From positions 1,178,001 to 1,242,000 of the forward strand of contig JBAYIU010000001.1 of NCBI GenBank assembly GCA_041665465.1: a stretch of 64,000 bases of DNA. The letters are read 5' to 3'. Origin of the DNA: JACRPH01 sp041665465. Lineage in GTDB: Archaea > Nanobdellota > Nanobdellia > Woesearchaeales > GW2011-AR9. Positions 8,572-16,852 of this stretch are shown one piece after another. Position 1 is the first letter of the stretch. The number at the start of each line of letters is the position of its first letter. Below the pieces are notes generated by a model. That model made no database searches, had not been told where the DNA came from, and saw only the letters and a list, made by a program, of their open reading frames with translations. The position numbers and the translations under genes were made by a program.

Positions 8572-8624
8572 TTATATAGTTACTCTTTTAAAATAGTAAA
8601 GCAATTATCAAATTAGCTACTAAA

Positions 8625-9554
8625 ATGACAACTTTTTCTCCAAAAGTGGACCAAATAAGTGAAAATATTATTTATCTGCTTTCTTTAAACTCGAGAAGAA
8701 CCATTACAGATATCTCTAAAGAACTAAAGGTGGAAAGAAAGATCGTAGAAACACGGCTAAATAACCTCTATCGAAAGGGGTTCATTAAACCTTTATTAAT
8801 ATCAAATGAACCTAAAAGAGTTCGTTTTACTATCTTAGTAAAATTAAATAAGTTAGATGAGGATTTAATTCAAAAGATAAAAGGCATTAAGGGATTATTA
8901 AAACTTAAAGAGACGCTAGGTGCTTATGACTTATCTATTCTATTTGATGTTTATTCTAGAGCTGAAGCTGAAGAGACTATTGCTAAGATTAGTAAATTAG
9001 TGCACAATTGTATTATTACTTTTGACGTTCTGTTCCATGATTTTGAGGATACTTTGGGTTACAAATCGTTTTGTCACAAGGATAGCTTATACTCTTACAG
9101 TACCTTAAAATCAGGACACCAACAACTTTCAGATAAGGAAGAACAGGTTCTAAACATCTTAAAGAATAAACCTCTTATTACCTTCAAAGAATTATCTAAA
9201 ATAAGCAAAATCGCTTTTATCAGGCTTAAAGAGATTATAACAAAACTTAAGAGTGAGGAGATTATCCGTTTTTCGATTGATCCGGATTATTCCAAGTTAG
9301 GTTTAGAGTTCCATAACAATTTTGTTAAAATCAATCTGAATCAGAGAAAGGCGTTTGATGATTATATCTTAAAACACCCTCGCATTCACTGGGTAAAGCA
9401 TTGCTCCGGAAGGTGGGACTATGTCTTATCTATCGGAACTAGAAATATTAACGAGTTCATTGATGTTATCCGACAGATCCGCAGTGATAATAAGAATATC
9501 ATCTTAGAAGAAACCTCCCTTGTCTCTAAAATTCAGGAAACGAGGAAATACTAG
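8625..9554 (+). CDS. Double Lrp/AsnC-family regulator
   Basis: 309 residues built as two Lrp-like units. The first winged helix-turn-helix (about 10-55, TITDISKELKVERKIVETRLNNLYRKGFI) is followed by a RAM-like segment; the second (about 175-225, ITFKELSKISKIAFIRLKEIITKL) is followed by another RAM-like half (VKHCSGRWDYVLSIGTRNINEFIDVIRQI). Archaeal Lrp proteins often sense amino acids. It lies 38 bases upstream of the zinc ribbon and radical SAM genes in the same direction, so it probably controls or belongs to that operon. Ends in TAG, showing that UAG is a normal stop here. Confidence 0.72.
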   Translation: MTTFSPKVDQISENIIYLLSLNSRRTITDISKELKVERKIVETRLNNLYRKGFIKPLLISNEPKRVRFTILVKLNKLDEDLIQKIKGIKGLLKLKETLGAYDLSILFDVYSRAEAEETIAKISKLVHNCIITFDVLFHDFEDTLGYKSFCHKDSLYSYSTLKSGHQQLSDKEEQVLNILKNKPLITFKELSKISKIAFIRLKEIITKLKSEEIIRFSIDPDYSKLGLEFHNNFVKINLNQRKAFDDYILKHPRIHWVKHCSGRWDYVLSIGTRNINEFIDVIRQIRSDNKNIILEETSLVSKIQETRKY

Positions 9555-9592
9555 ATAAAGTTTAAAAAATAGCTATTCCAGAGGATATAAAC

Positions 9593-9835
9593 ATGAAATG
9601 CTCAAAATGCAAGAAAGAACTTACGCTTAAAGAAGTTAAGATTAAGGTAGATAATTATATTGATGAGAAGGATCAACCTCTTGATATAACTAAGTACGTT
9701 ACTGAAATTAAAGGCAAAGTTGTTTCCATTGGTATTTCTGGGATGTGTTTTAATATTGAAGATGAACAAGCCCAAGTTTATTGCAAGAAGTGTAATTCTT
9801 TAATCGGCAATTTTGAGTTGGAGCAGAAACATTAA
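9593..9835 (+). CDS. Small zinc-ribbon protein
   Basis: 80 residues with two knuckles, CSKC (3-6) and CKKC near residue 67, separated by about 60 residues of beta-type sequence. It ends two bases before the radical SAM gene, so the two are almost surely co-transcribed and may work together. No family was recognised. Confidence 0.6.
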   Translation: MKCSKCKKELTLKEVKIKVDNYIDEKDQPLDITKYVTEIKGKVVSIGISGMCFNIEDEQAQVYCKKCNSLIGNFELEQKH

Positions 9836-9837
9836 CG

Positions 9838-10878
9838 ATGGAAGATTTAATAGCTCAAGCTTCTCAGGTTTACAAGGAAAACTTTAGTCCTGTTACTTGG
9901 TACGGACGATGTATTTTCTTAAGTTGGTATTGCGATCTCGGAACTTGTAAATTCTGTTTTAGGAGTACTCAGAAGCACAAGATTAGATTTGCTCCTGATG
10001 CTAAGAGAACTATAAGCTCAGTATTGGTAGAAGCGATATTATGCAAGAAAATAGGATGGAGAATTGAATTCTTAACTGGTGGTTATAGAATCTTCCCTAA
10101 TAAAGATTTAGTAGAAATGGCCCGATTAGTCTCAAAAGTTTACGAGGAGAAGATTTGGCTAAACTTAGGAGTGATTTCTAAGGAAGATTTAGAAACATTT
10201 AGACCTTATGTTAAAGGAATCGTAAGTTCTATTGAAACGGTGGAACCTGAATTACACTTATTTGTATGTCCCGACAAACCCATTGAACCTTATGAAGAGA
10301 TGTTCAATTATGCTAATGATTTCAAACGCAGTATGACTATGGTTATCGGCTTAGGAGAAAAGAGAGAAGATTTTTTACTCTTGACTAAATTTATTGAGAA
10401 GCATAAACTAGACAGGATTACTTTCTATGCTTTAAAACCAGTGAAAGGAACCATATTTGAGAATTCTAATGGGCCAACTACTGAAGATTATCTGTGGTGG
10501 CTTGCTTCTACTAGAATCAAGTTTCCTAAGTTAGAGATTATTGCTGGAACTACTGCTAGACGTTATGAAGAAGTAGGTCAATTAATGAAAGCAGGAGCAA
10601 ATGCTTTTACTAAATTCCCCGCAACTAAGATGTTTGGAACCCGACAAGCTCATCAGATTGAGAAGGATATCAAAGCTGCTGGAAGAGAGTTGAGGGGGAG
10701 TATTACTCAGTTACCTTCAGTTGATTGGAATGCTGAAATTGAGAAGATTGGTTTAGATCCAGAATTAGAAACTGATGTCAAAGAGAAAATGAAGATTTAC
10801 TTGAAACGCATGCAGAATAACATTGATGAATATCAAAAGAATCCGGATAAGGTTGTTGAAGTAGATGTTGAGGATTAA
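9838..10878 (+). CDS. Radical SAM protein (BioB-like barrel)
   Basis: 346 residues. The cluster motif is CDLGTCKFC (C32, C37, C40; CX4CX2C rather than CX3CX2C). The barrel continues with EFLTGGYRIFPNKDLVEMARLV, IWLNLGVISKEDLETF, GIVSSIETVEPELH, and MTMVIGLGEKREDF, the order found in biotin-synthase-like enzymes. A C-terminal helical tail follows the barrel. The substrate is unknown. The gene sits between a zinc ribbon (2-base gap) and a 450-residue partner (3-base gap), which suggests a complex or a two-step modification. A link to PylB-like methylornithine synthase was considered, but no other pyl genes are present. Confidence 0.75.
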   Translation: MEDLIAQASQVYKENFSPVTWYGRCIFLSWYCDLGTCKFCFRSTQKHKIRFAPDAKRTISSVLVEAILCKKIGWRIEFLTGGYRIFPNKDLVEMARLVSKVYEEKIWLNLGVISKEDLETFRPYVKGIVSSIETVEPELHLFVCPDKPIEPYEEMFNYANDFKRSMTMVIGLGEKREDFLLLTKFIEKHKLDRITFYALKPVKGTIFENSNGPTTEDYLWWLASTRIKFPKLEIIAGTTARRYEEVGQLMKAGANAFTKFPATKMFGTRQAHQIEKDIKAAGRELRGSITQLPSVDWNAEIEKIGLDPELETDVKEKMKIYLKRMQNNIDEYQKNPDKVVEVDVED

Positions 10879-10881
10879 TTA

Positions 10882-12234
10882 ATGGATCTAACTGCTAGAT
10901 TGGATGAACTCAGAGATAAATTTGTTAGAAGAAATTTTCTGGAAGAATTGTATGAACAAGCAGTTGGATATAACAAAGAAGGCGAGTTAATCCCCTTTTC
11001 GACTACTATCGCATTAGATGGGATGCTTCAAGACATTATTAATAAAAATTTTGACCTTGCAAAAAGAGACCGTAAGAAGGATGCCAGAAAAGAACGATCC
11101 GTTTTAGTAGGTCATAGAAAGTTTGTTTCTGCTGCTCCGATGGTGATAAGTAAAGATAGAACACACCAAGTAGTAAGATATATTATTCCGTTCTTGGATG
11201 AGATCCACTCTCATGACATAAGAATGAATTCTAGTGTAGAACCAGGGAACTTAGATGTCTTAGTAAAACTTGAAGATAAACGCATATATATGGATTTTGT
11301 TGAGAATTTAGTAGAATCAACCATTGAGATAGGATTAGATGAAATGCTCTTTATGTACTATATCCCTAGCTCAATCTTCCCAGAATCTCAAGGAGCGGTA
11401 ATCAGAAGAGCTTGTCCCAATGGAAAAATATCTATTAGTGGAGAATCTACCGAATTAGGAAGAGCTCATGCAGGAGAATACGTTATCGGGTTTATTAATT
11501 ATGGAAAGGAAGTACGATTGTTTGACCTTAACGGAGAAATGTTATTCGAGAGATTAGGAAGAGGAGAAGATAGTGAGAAAGCTAGATTGGAGAAGATGCT
11601 CGAAAATCAGGAAAGAATGGAAAAAGTTAATCCCGCAGATATCTCTATTATTGTTGCTAAGTATTTACGTAAGAAATGGCAAGTGAATCCCGAACAATTT
11701 GATCAATACGGGAAAGAATATCTTATTTCTGGTGAAGCAATGGCAAGAACAAATCCCAGAGGTAAAGTACAAATGAGATTCTATCAGTTTGGGAAGAGAA
11801 AACATGCTTTAAACGCTTCAAGGTATCATGGAGAACAGAGCGTTAAATTAGAATTTGCTGGCCCATATGTTGCAATCTATGACTCACAAGGAGAAATGAT
11901 TAACTGTCATGAATTATCAGAACCGGTAAATGCCAGTCGTATTTTTACCGTTGATGATATTGATTTAAAGCGTGTTTCTATCACAACAATAAACGGTCAA
12001 CGATTAAGAAGAACGTTAGGTAACAAGTTGTATAGATTCTCACCAGAGGAAGTAGAAGCAAGATATGGAAGAGCATTGAGTCAGGCTAATAATGTGGGGA
12101 TTCTTGCCAATTCTGTTACGGATACTTTTGAAATTTTAATAAATGATAATGACGGTTTTCATACAATTAAAGTTGAACCTGAATCTATTACTCCTTCAAA
12201 CCGAGCAAGATATGGAGTAAAGAGAGCTGCTTGA
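10882..12234 (+). CDS. Uncharacterised protein paired with a radical SAM enzyme
   Basis: 450 residues, not recognised. Predicted soluble, mixed alpha/beta; about 1-75 helical and basic, then a region rich in strands (KISISGESTELGRAHAGEYVIGFINYGKEVRLF) and a later repeat-like beta region (LEFAGPYVAIYDSQGEMIN, VSITTINGQRLRRTLG). No cysteine cluster, signal peptide or membrane helix. The start is three bases after the stop of the radical SAM gene, so translation is probably coupled. It may be the substrate-binding partner or substrate of that enzyme; this is inference from position only. Confidence 0.6.
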   Translation: MDLTARLDELRDKFVRRNFLEELYEQAVGYNKEGELIPFSTTIALDGMLQDIINKNFDLAKRDRKKDARKERSVLVGHRKFVSAAPMVISKDRTHQVVRYIIPFLDEIHSHDIRMNSSVEPGNLDVLVKLEDKRIYMDFVENLVESTIEIGLDEMLFMYYIPSSIFPESQGAVIRRACPNGKISISGESTELGRAHAGEYVIGFINYGKEVRLFDLNGEMLFERLGRGEDSEKARLEKMLENQERMEKVNPADISIIVAKYLRKKWQVNPEQFDQYGKEYLISGEAMARTNPRGKVQMRFYQFGKRKHALNASRYHGEQSVKLEFAGPYVAIYDSQGEMINCHELSEPVNASRIFTVDDIDLKRVSITTINGQRLRRTLGNKLYRFSPEEVEARYGRALSQANNVGILANSVTDTFEILINDNDGFHTIKVEPESITPSNRARYGVKRAA

Positions 12235-12283
12235 ACTTCTTTCGAAGCGTTTATAAATCAAAATTCTAGAAAGAGGCAAAAGA

Positions 12284-13075
12284 TTATTTCAGAACCGAGG
12301 ATGTTGATTGAAGATATTTTCTTACTTTTTGAATATTCAACAAATCATCTCCATATGCGGGAGTAACTTTATCTCTTAATCCTCCTTCTGCATCAATGCA
12401 AAAATCTCCTGTTTCAATTTGTTTAAAAATGTCTCTTAATCTTGGAACAACATTTTCTCCGGTAAATCCTCCTGCAAAACCAACGGTTAATTCAGGATAT
12501 TGTTCTCTTAACTATGAATAAATCGCAACTGACGATTCTAAATCAAAAGGCATTCCTCGTCCTCCCGATGGATCAATTAAAACATAACTTATTGAATCTC
12601 CATAACATCTTACTCCAGTTGCTATCTGATTTGGTGTTTTTCCTTCCATTGCTTTGTGTGATGCTTGGAAAACAATTTGCATATCTGGATGTTGCTCTTT
12701 TATTCTATCAACTTGACCAATGTCAGGCCATACAATGTTTAATTGTATTGCTTTGCATAAACCCTCTTCATAAATTCCATTAAATATTTGAGCAACCTGA
12801 GTTGATAACGTATCAACTTCTTTTGAATTGTAGTGAACCATAGTTAAAACTCGTTTATCGGTTGCTCTCAATAAATCTTTAAGAGCGTTTATCGGGGGAT
12901 ATCTTCTATTTTGAGTGGGTTGCTCATTAAGAGTCTTGTAACTCACTAAAAACCCAAGCATGGGGATATGAGGACTATCCATAGAATAAACCACTTCAGA
13001 AAACTCTTTACAAATATCTCTTGTTTCCTGAACACTTACGGGTCCTGTAATTCCAACATATGCTTTTGCTTTCAT
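12284..13075 (-). pseudogene. TrpF-like TIM-barrel gene interrupted by an in-frame UAG
   Basis: Paralog of the gene at 3536-4291: both begin MK.K.YVGITG and share QLN..WP, VDPSGG.G, GFAGGF..EN and the C-terminal barrel strand. Reading stops at a TAG (12512-12514) after PFDLESSVAIYS, but the same frame then runs 75 codons to TAA at 12284, giving LREQYPELTVGFAGGFTGEN and the expected C-terminus. The UAG aligns without gaps to a serine of the intact copy. Start chosen at 13075 to match the paralog (an upstream in-frame ATG at 13126 exists). UAG is an ordinary stop elsewhere, so a recent nonsense mutation is the simplest reading; readthrough cannot be excluded. Confidence 0.8.
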
Positions 13076-13209
13076 TATTAATGGGAAATGTTGTTGAATT
13101 AAAAAGCTTTTGTCGACATTCTTCAAGAAAGGAGTAGATTTACCCTTAAACTCAACACGTTTACTAGATTATAGAAATTAATATATATTATTCTCCATTT
13201 GTTATAATC

Positions 13210-14055
13210 ATGGCAGATAAATCAATGGAAAAGCAGTATCTTAACCTGTTCTTTGCTTATCCTACTTCTAACCCAAAGCATAATTTAGATTCACTGATGT
13301 TAGGATTATTAGACAATATCCCTACTTGCTGGAGAGAAGGCAGTTCTGTCATTAAACAGCATTATCCTTATTTTCAGGATAAAGAATTTCTAAACAGAAT
13401 GCTTTGGACTTCACCTTATGCTTATCCTTTCAACCCAGAAGAGTTAACCATCAGTCCGGTTGATAGAGAAGCTCTTCTAGATCAGATTTTAGAAGGTGGA
13501 TTTGGAGACGCGTATGGACTCTCTGGAACATTTGAAAGGAAAGACCATGATTTGAGAACCCTTTTCTTAACCTGTCCTGGGTGTTTAGAAGATTTTTGTG
13601 ATGCGGCTAATAAAGTTTATTTCGGAACCGATAATCTCAAAGCCAAGATGATGCTTCTGCGTGATTATGGCAGTAATACTTCTATTGGCTTTCCGAATGT
13701 CCCTCTCGGAAGAGTTATTAGTTCCCAGTGCCCTTATCCTCTTTCACTCTTAGAAGGATTATCCTCCTGTTTAGGTAGAAAGGTTTTAGATGGATATAAT
13801 GCTCCTGCTCAATCTGATTCGGTATTATCAGAATTAGAATGGTCAGATTCAATCTTAGATGCTGATGAGTGGCCAATGGGGGTAAAGTATCACCATTACC
13901 AGACAAGGAATGCTTTCCTTACGGAGTTTTATGTCAGGACTGCCGAGTTTGGAAAGAGTGAAGAAACTCGAAATATTCTAAGACAAGGAGCTAAACATCT
14001 TTCTCTCGAATCTCGTGATAAATATAATCAGAAATTAGATCAAATTCAGAGATAA
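13210..14055 (+). CDS. Uncharacterised soluble protein
   Basis: 281 residues, not recognised. Mostly helical, with several Cys (TCWREG, TCPGCLEDFCDAA, SSQCPYP, SSCLG) that do not form a standard cluster. No signal peptide or membrane segment. It has its own promoter (A/T-rich tract before 13210) and is convergent with the membrane gene that follows. Inside the integrated element, so probably cargo. Confidence 0.55.
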   Translation: MADKSMEKQYLNLFFAYPTSNPKHNLDSLMLGLLDNIPTCWREGSSVIKQHYPYFQDKEFLNRMLWTSPYAYPFNPEELTISPVDREALLDQILEGGFGDAYGLSGTFERKDHDLRTLFLTCPGCLEDFCDAANKVYFGTDNLKAKMMLLRDYGSNTSIGFPNVPLGRVISSQCPYPLSLLEGLSSCLGRKVLDGYNAPAQSDSVLSELEWSDSILDADEWPMGVKYHHYQTRNAFLTEFYVRTAEFGKSEETRNILRQGAKHLSLESRDKYNQKLDQIQR

Positions 14056-14059
14056 CCGC

Positions 14060-14638
14060 CTATTGGAAAATCTTCTTTAAATATGGTCTTAGAAGTAAAA
14101 GGAAGATTGAAGTGAGAACAACAGCAGCTTGCAAGGGGTAAAATACAATAGCATAAGTCCAAGACTTAATAGCAAACAAATTTAGAATGGCTCCTGCTGA
14201 CCAAAGCAACCAAGTGGTCTTATCTTCTGATTCAGGATTTCTGTATGCTTTAACTAGAGTTGGAATAGAACCAATGATTGCGACAATCACAATTATAGTC
14301 ATTCCAATTACGGGGTTATTTGTTAATGCCCAGAAGACCAAAGAAACTCCCGCTCCGATGAAACAGAATATATCTAGTTTACTTGTTCCACCTACTCCGT
14401 ATTTTAAGGATAGGAGAGCAAAGATTAGATTAAACAAAACGGCGATGCCGGGTTGCCAGAGTGTTTCTCTAGCTCCGGAGAGATAATAAGTTAAGAAAAG
14501 GATAATACTTACCATCGACCAGATAAACCAAGTGGTTCTGCTGGGCTTAGTCTCTTTGCGTATGATGGAATACAAATAAGGCAAGGCTCCCACTCCTTCA
14601 AAGAATCCGGAAAGATAGCCAAATAATTGGTTGAACAT
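14060..14638 (-). CDS. Small membrane protein with internal duplication (PQ-loop/SWEET-like)
   Basis: 192 residues with about six or seven membrane helices. The two halves share a motif: KPSRTTWFIWSMVS near residue 31 and EDKTTWLLWSAGA near 138, each after a hydrophobic helix ending PYLYSIIRK or IPTLVKAYR. A three-helix repeat with a conserved W(F/L)xWS after T-T is reminiscent of PQ-loop/SemiSWEET repeats, although the PQ pair itself is not seen. Small-solute transport is a guess. Confidence 0.55.
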   Translation of the reverse strand: MFNQLFGYLSGFFEGVGALPYLYSIIRKETKPSRTTWFIWSMVSIILFLTYYLSGARETLWQPGIAVLFNLIFALLSLKYGVGGTSKLDIFCFIGAGVSLVFWALTNNPVIGMTIIVIVAIIGSIPTLVKAYRNPESEDKTTWLLWSAGAILNLFAIKSWTYAIVFYPLQAAVVLTSIFLLLLRPYLKKIFQ

Positions 14639-14733
14639 TTTGTTAAAGAATGGATTGATTGATTAAAAATGTATCTATGACCGGAGTTCTAAAATTCCAA
14701 TATCTTTAAAATAAATAAGACTTTTGTTAACTT

Positions 14734-15183
14734 ATGATAATCCGCCCAGCTACTCTAGATGATTTTGAAGAAATCTATCGAATCGGTAATGATACTCCAG
14801 AATTTAAAGTAAGTTCTACGGAACCGTTTATCGATAGAGAAGATTTAGAATTAAGAATTACTGGGGAAGAAGATTTATTACTTCTAGCTGAGGAAAAGGA
14901 GAAGATTTTAGGTTTCATCTTGTTCGGGCTTAAAGATAAAGATAGACCTCTTAAGAACCGTTCTGCTTGTTTAACTTATTTAGTCGTTCTCCCTGAATAT
15001 CGAGGAAGTGGAATTGCTTCTCAATTGTATGATACAAGTGTAAGTATGTTAAGAGAAAGAGGAGTGATGAATTTATACAGTTGGGCTAATGCTGAAACTG
15101 ATGGATCAATGATTTCCTTTCTAAAGAAAAGAGGGTTTGATGTTGGACACCAATATGTTTGGATGGATAAGAAAATTGAATAA
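14734..15183 (+). CDS. GNAT-family N-acetyltransferase
   Basis: 149 residues covering the whole GNAT fold: MIIRPATLDDFEEI at the start, the beta4 strand SACLTYLVVLPEYRG and the acetyl-CoA loop RGSGIASQLYD (about 90-100), then SMISFLKKRGFDVGHQYVWMDK. Substrate unknown. The following exonuclease-family gene begins inside its 3' end in another frame, implying coupled expression. Confidence 0.87.
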   Translation: MIIRPATLDDFEEIYRIGNDTPEFKVSSTEPFIDREDLELRITGEEDLLLLAEEKEKILGFILFGLKDKDRPLKNRSACLTYLVVLPEYRGSGIASQLYDTSVSMLRERGVMNLYSWANAETDGSMISFLKKRGFDVGHQYVWMDKKIE

Positions 15184-16000
15184 GATAATCTTATTTTTGG
15201 TATTATTATTAATATTCTCCACTTCCACAATTGCTTTAAATGATGATGCTAATGATACTTCTGTGAAACTATTATATTACAATCAAGTTTATGGAACAGA
15301 CGGAAACAGTTTAATTCCTTTTCTTAGAACACATCTTTATCACATGCTCGGACAACCAGAGAAAGTTCGAGAAAGAAGTAATATTTCTGATACCGTTCGT
15401 CTAGTTAGAGCAAATGATCCAGATATCTTTGTCTTATCAGAAGTATTAGGAGAAACTCAAAGAGAAGAGTTTATTCAAGAGATGCCTGAGTATCATTTTT
15501 ATTCTGGTCAAGGGCATGGATGGAATGGTTCTTCTCAATATGTGGAAATCTTACTTGGAACTAGATTAGAAGCTCAACCCCTAAACCTGCCACGAGTAGA
15601 AGTTCCCAATAAAATGGGTAATGGGGGTGGAATAGTGGGAGTATATCTTCCAACTCTGGACACTTACGTTTTGGGATTACAATTAGCTTTACAAGATCGG
15701 AAAGAAATAGTTGATCAGCAAATGGACATAGTAAAGAATTATTCTGATAAGAAAGTTATCTTGCTGGGAGATTTTAATCAAGAATATTCTGAGTTGATTA
15801 AGCATTATCCCTGGATGAAAGAAGTTGAAAGATTAAGTCCGGATGTTTCTACTTGTTCTGAAACTAATTTTGTTAAGTGGTTTTATCATCGGTCTTTGGA
15901 TTATATTTTAGGCAGAGGGGTAAATCTTCAGGATAAAGGAACATTTTCTGGAAGATCTGATCATAAAGGAGTGTGGGTGGAGATAACCACTTATGATTAG
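15155..16000 (+). CDS. Secreted or anchored endonuclease/exonuclease/phosphatase-family protein
   Basis: About 281 residues from ATG 15155 (other in-frame ATGs at 15137 and 15140). An N-terminal basic stretch and hydrophobic helix (IILFLVLLLIFSTSTIAL) looks like a signal peptide. The EEP fold follows: LLYYNQVYG, FVLSEVLGE (metal-binding Glu), LLGDFNQEYSE (catalytic GDFN) and SDHKGVWVEI (catalytic SDH). The family hydrolyses phosphodiesters or phosphate esters; an extracellular nuclease is a reasonable guess. It starts within the GNAT gene. Ends in TAG. Confidence 0.78.
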   Translation: MFGWIRKLNKIILFLVLLLIFSTSTIALNDDANDTSVKLLYYNQVYGTDGNSLIPFLRTHLYHMLGQPEKVRERSNISDTVRLVRANDPDIFVLSEVLGETQREEFIQEMPEYHFYSGQGHGWNGSSQYVEILLGTRLEAQPLNLPRVEVPNKMGNGGGIVGVYLPTLDTYVLGLQLALQDRKEIVDQQMDIVKNYSDKKVILLGDFNQEYSELIKHYPWMKEVERLSPDVSTCSETNFVKWFYHRSLDYILGRGVNLQDKGTFSGRSDHKGVWVEITTYD

Positions 16001-16065
16001 TTTATACAGTGGTTATGATCACAATATTACGATGATAATAATAACTTAGCTTACCCACATTCTAT

Positions 16066-16797
16066 TTAGTTGTATGTCTTATCTTCCACAAGAATGATCT
16101 TCTTATTGACAACTAAATTATTACCATAAACTATGAAATCTACATCGCAAGGTAATCCTTCTTGAACTGTAGTGTTGAAAGCGAAATATATCTCGCCTGT
16201 AAATGATGCTGTTGTTCCAATGCCTACTACTTTACTAAAGTTTTCTGGAAAACTCAACAATCCTTTGGTTATTCCTTTGCCACACTTACTATCAAATTGA
16301 ATATTATATAATTGAAATGGAATAATCCCATTATTATTAATCTCAACATAGATGGGCATAGAATAACTAGATCTATTCCAATACATTTGCCATATCTTAT
16401 GGTTATATTCATCAGCATAATGAGACCAAGGGAACTTATTATCTGTAATCTGAACCGTTAATTTAGGTGAATATAAATTGGCCTGCAAATCAACGGATTG
16501 TTTGGAACTATGTGCCATAGACATAGTAAAGCCAGCCATTACCATAGTAAAAATACATAAAGCAATTGTTGCAATTGCCAAATACTTTGTCCATTGATTT
16601 AATTTAGATTGCTGTGACAATGTGTCACGAGAGAATTTATTCTGTGATTCCAATATCTCCTGATGGTGCTTATTCTGCGTTTCAAGAATCTCTTGATGAT
16701 AACTTCTATTCCGCATATCCTCGAGAGGTTTGTGCAGATTATTAGATATTGATTCTAATTTCCTCTCTACTCCACTCAAATCAACTTTATCATTCAT
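16066..16797 (-). CDS. Membrane protein with N-terminal coiled coil and extracellular domain
   Basis: 243 residues. Residues 1-65 form a likely coiled coil with a short repeat (HHQEILESQNK twice), then one membrane helix (about 70-93, YLAIATIALCIFTMVMAGF) and a C-terminal beta-rich domain of about 150 residues with two Cys. Topology with a cytoplasmic coiled coil is inferred. No family recognised. Oriented with the downstream-facing 522-residue gene, 55 bases apart. Confidence 0.5.
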   Translation of the reverse strand: MNDKVDLSGVERKLESISNNLHKPLEDMRNRSYHQEILETQNKHHQEILESQNKFSRDTLSQQSKLNQWTKYLAIATIALCIFTMVMAGFTMSMAHSSKQSVDLQANLYSPKLTVQITDNKFPWSHYADEYNHKIWQMYWNRSSYSMPIYVEINNNGIIPFQLYNIQFDSKCGKGITKGLLSFPENFSKVVGIGTTASFTGEIYFAFNTTVQEGLPCDVDFIVYGNNLVVNKKIILVEDKTYN

Positions 16798-16852
16798 TGT
16801 AAGCCAAGATTATTTAAGAGAGATATAAATTTATCGGCGTGCAAATATTAAC

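Noticed and set aside
9838..13075. Pyrrolysine system (PylB-like enzyme near a gene with in-frame UAG)
   Set aside because: No PylS, PylC, PylD or tRNA-Pyl in the window, the radical SAM cluster spacing is CX4CX2C, and UAG is an ordinary stop of several genes (for example at 9554, 16000, 55775).
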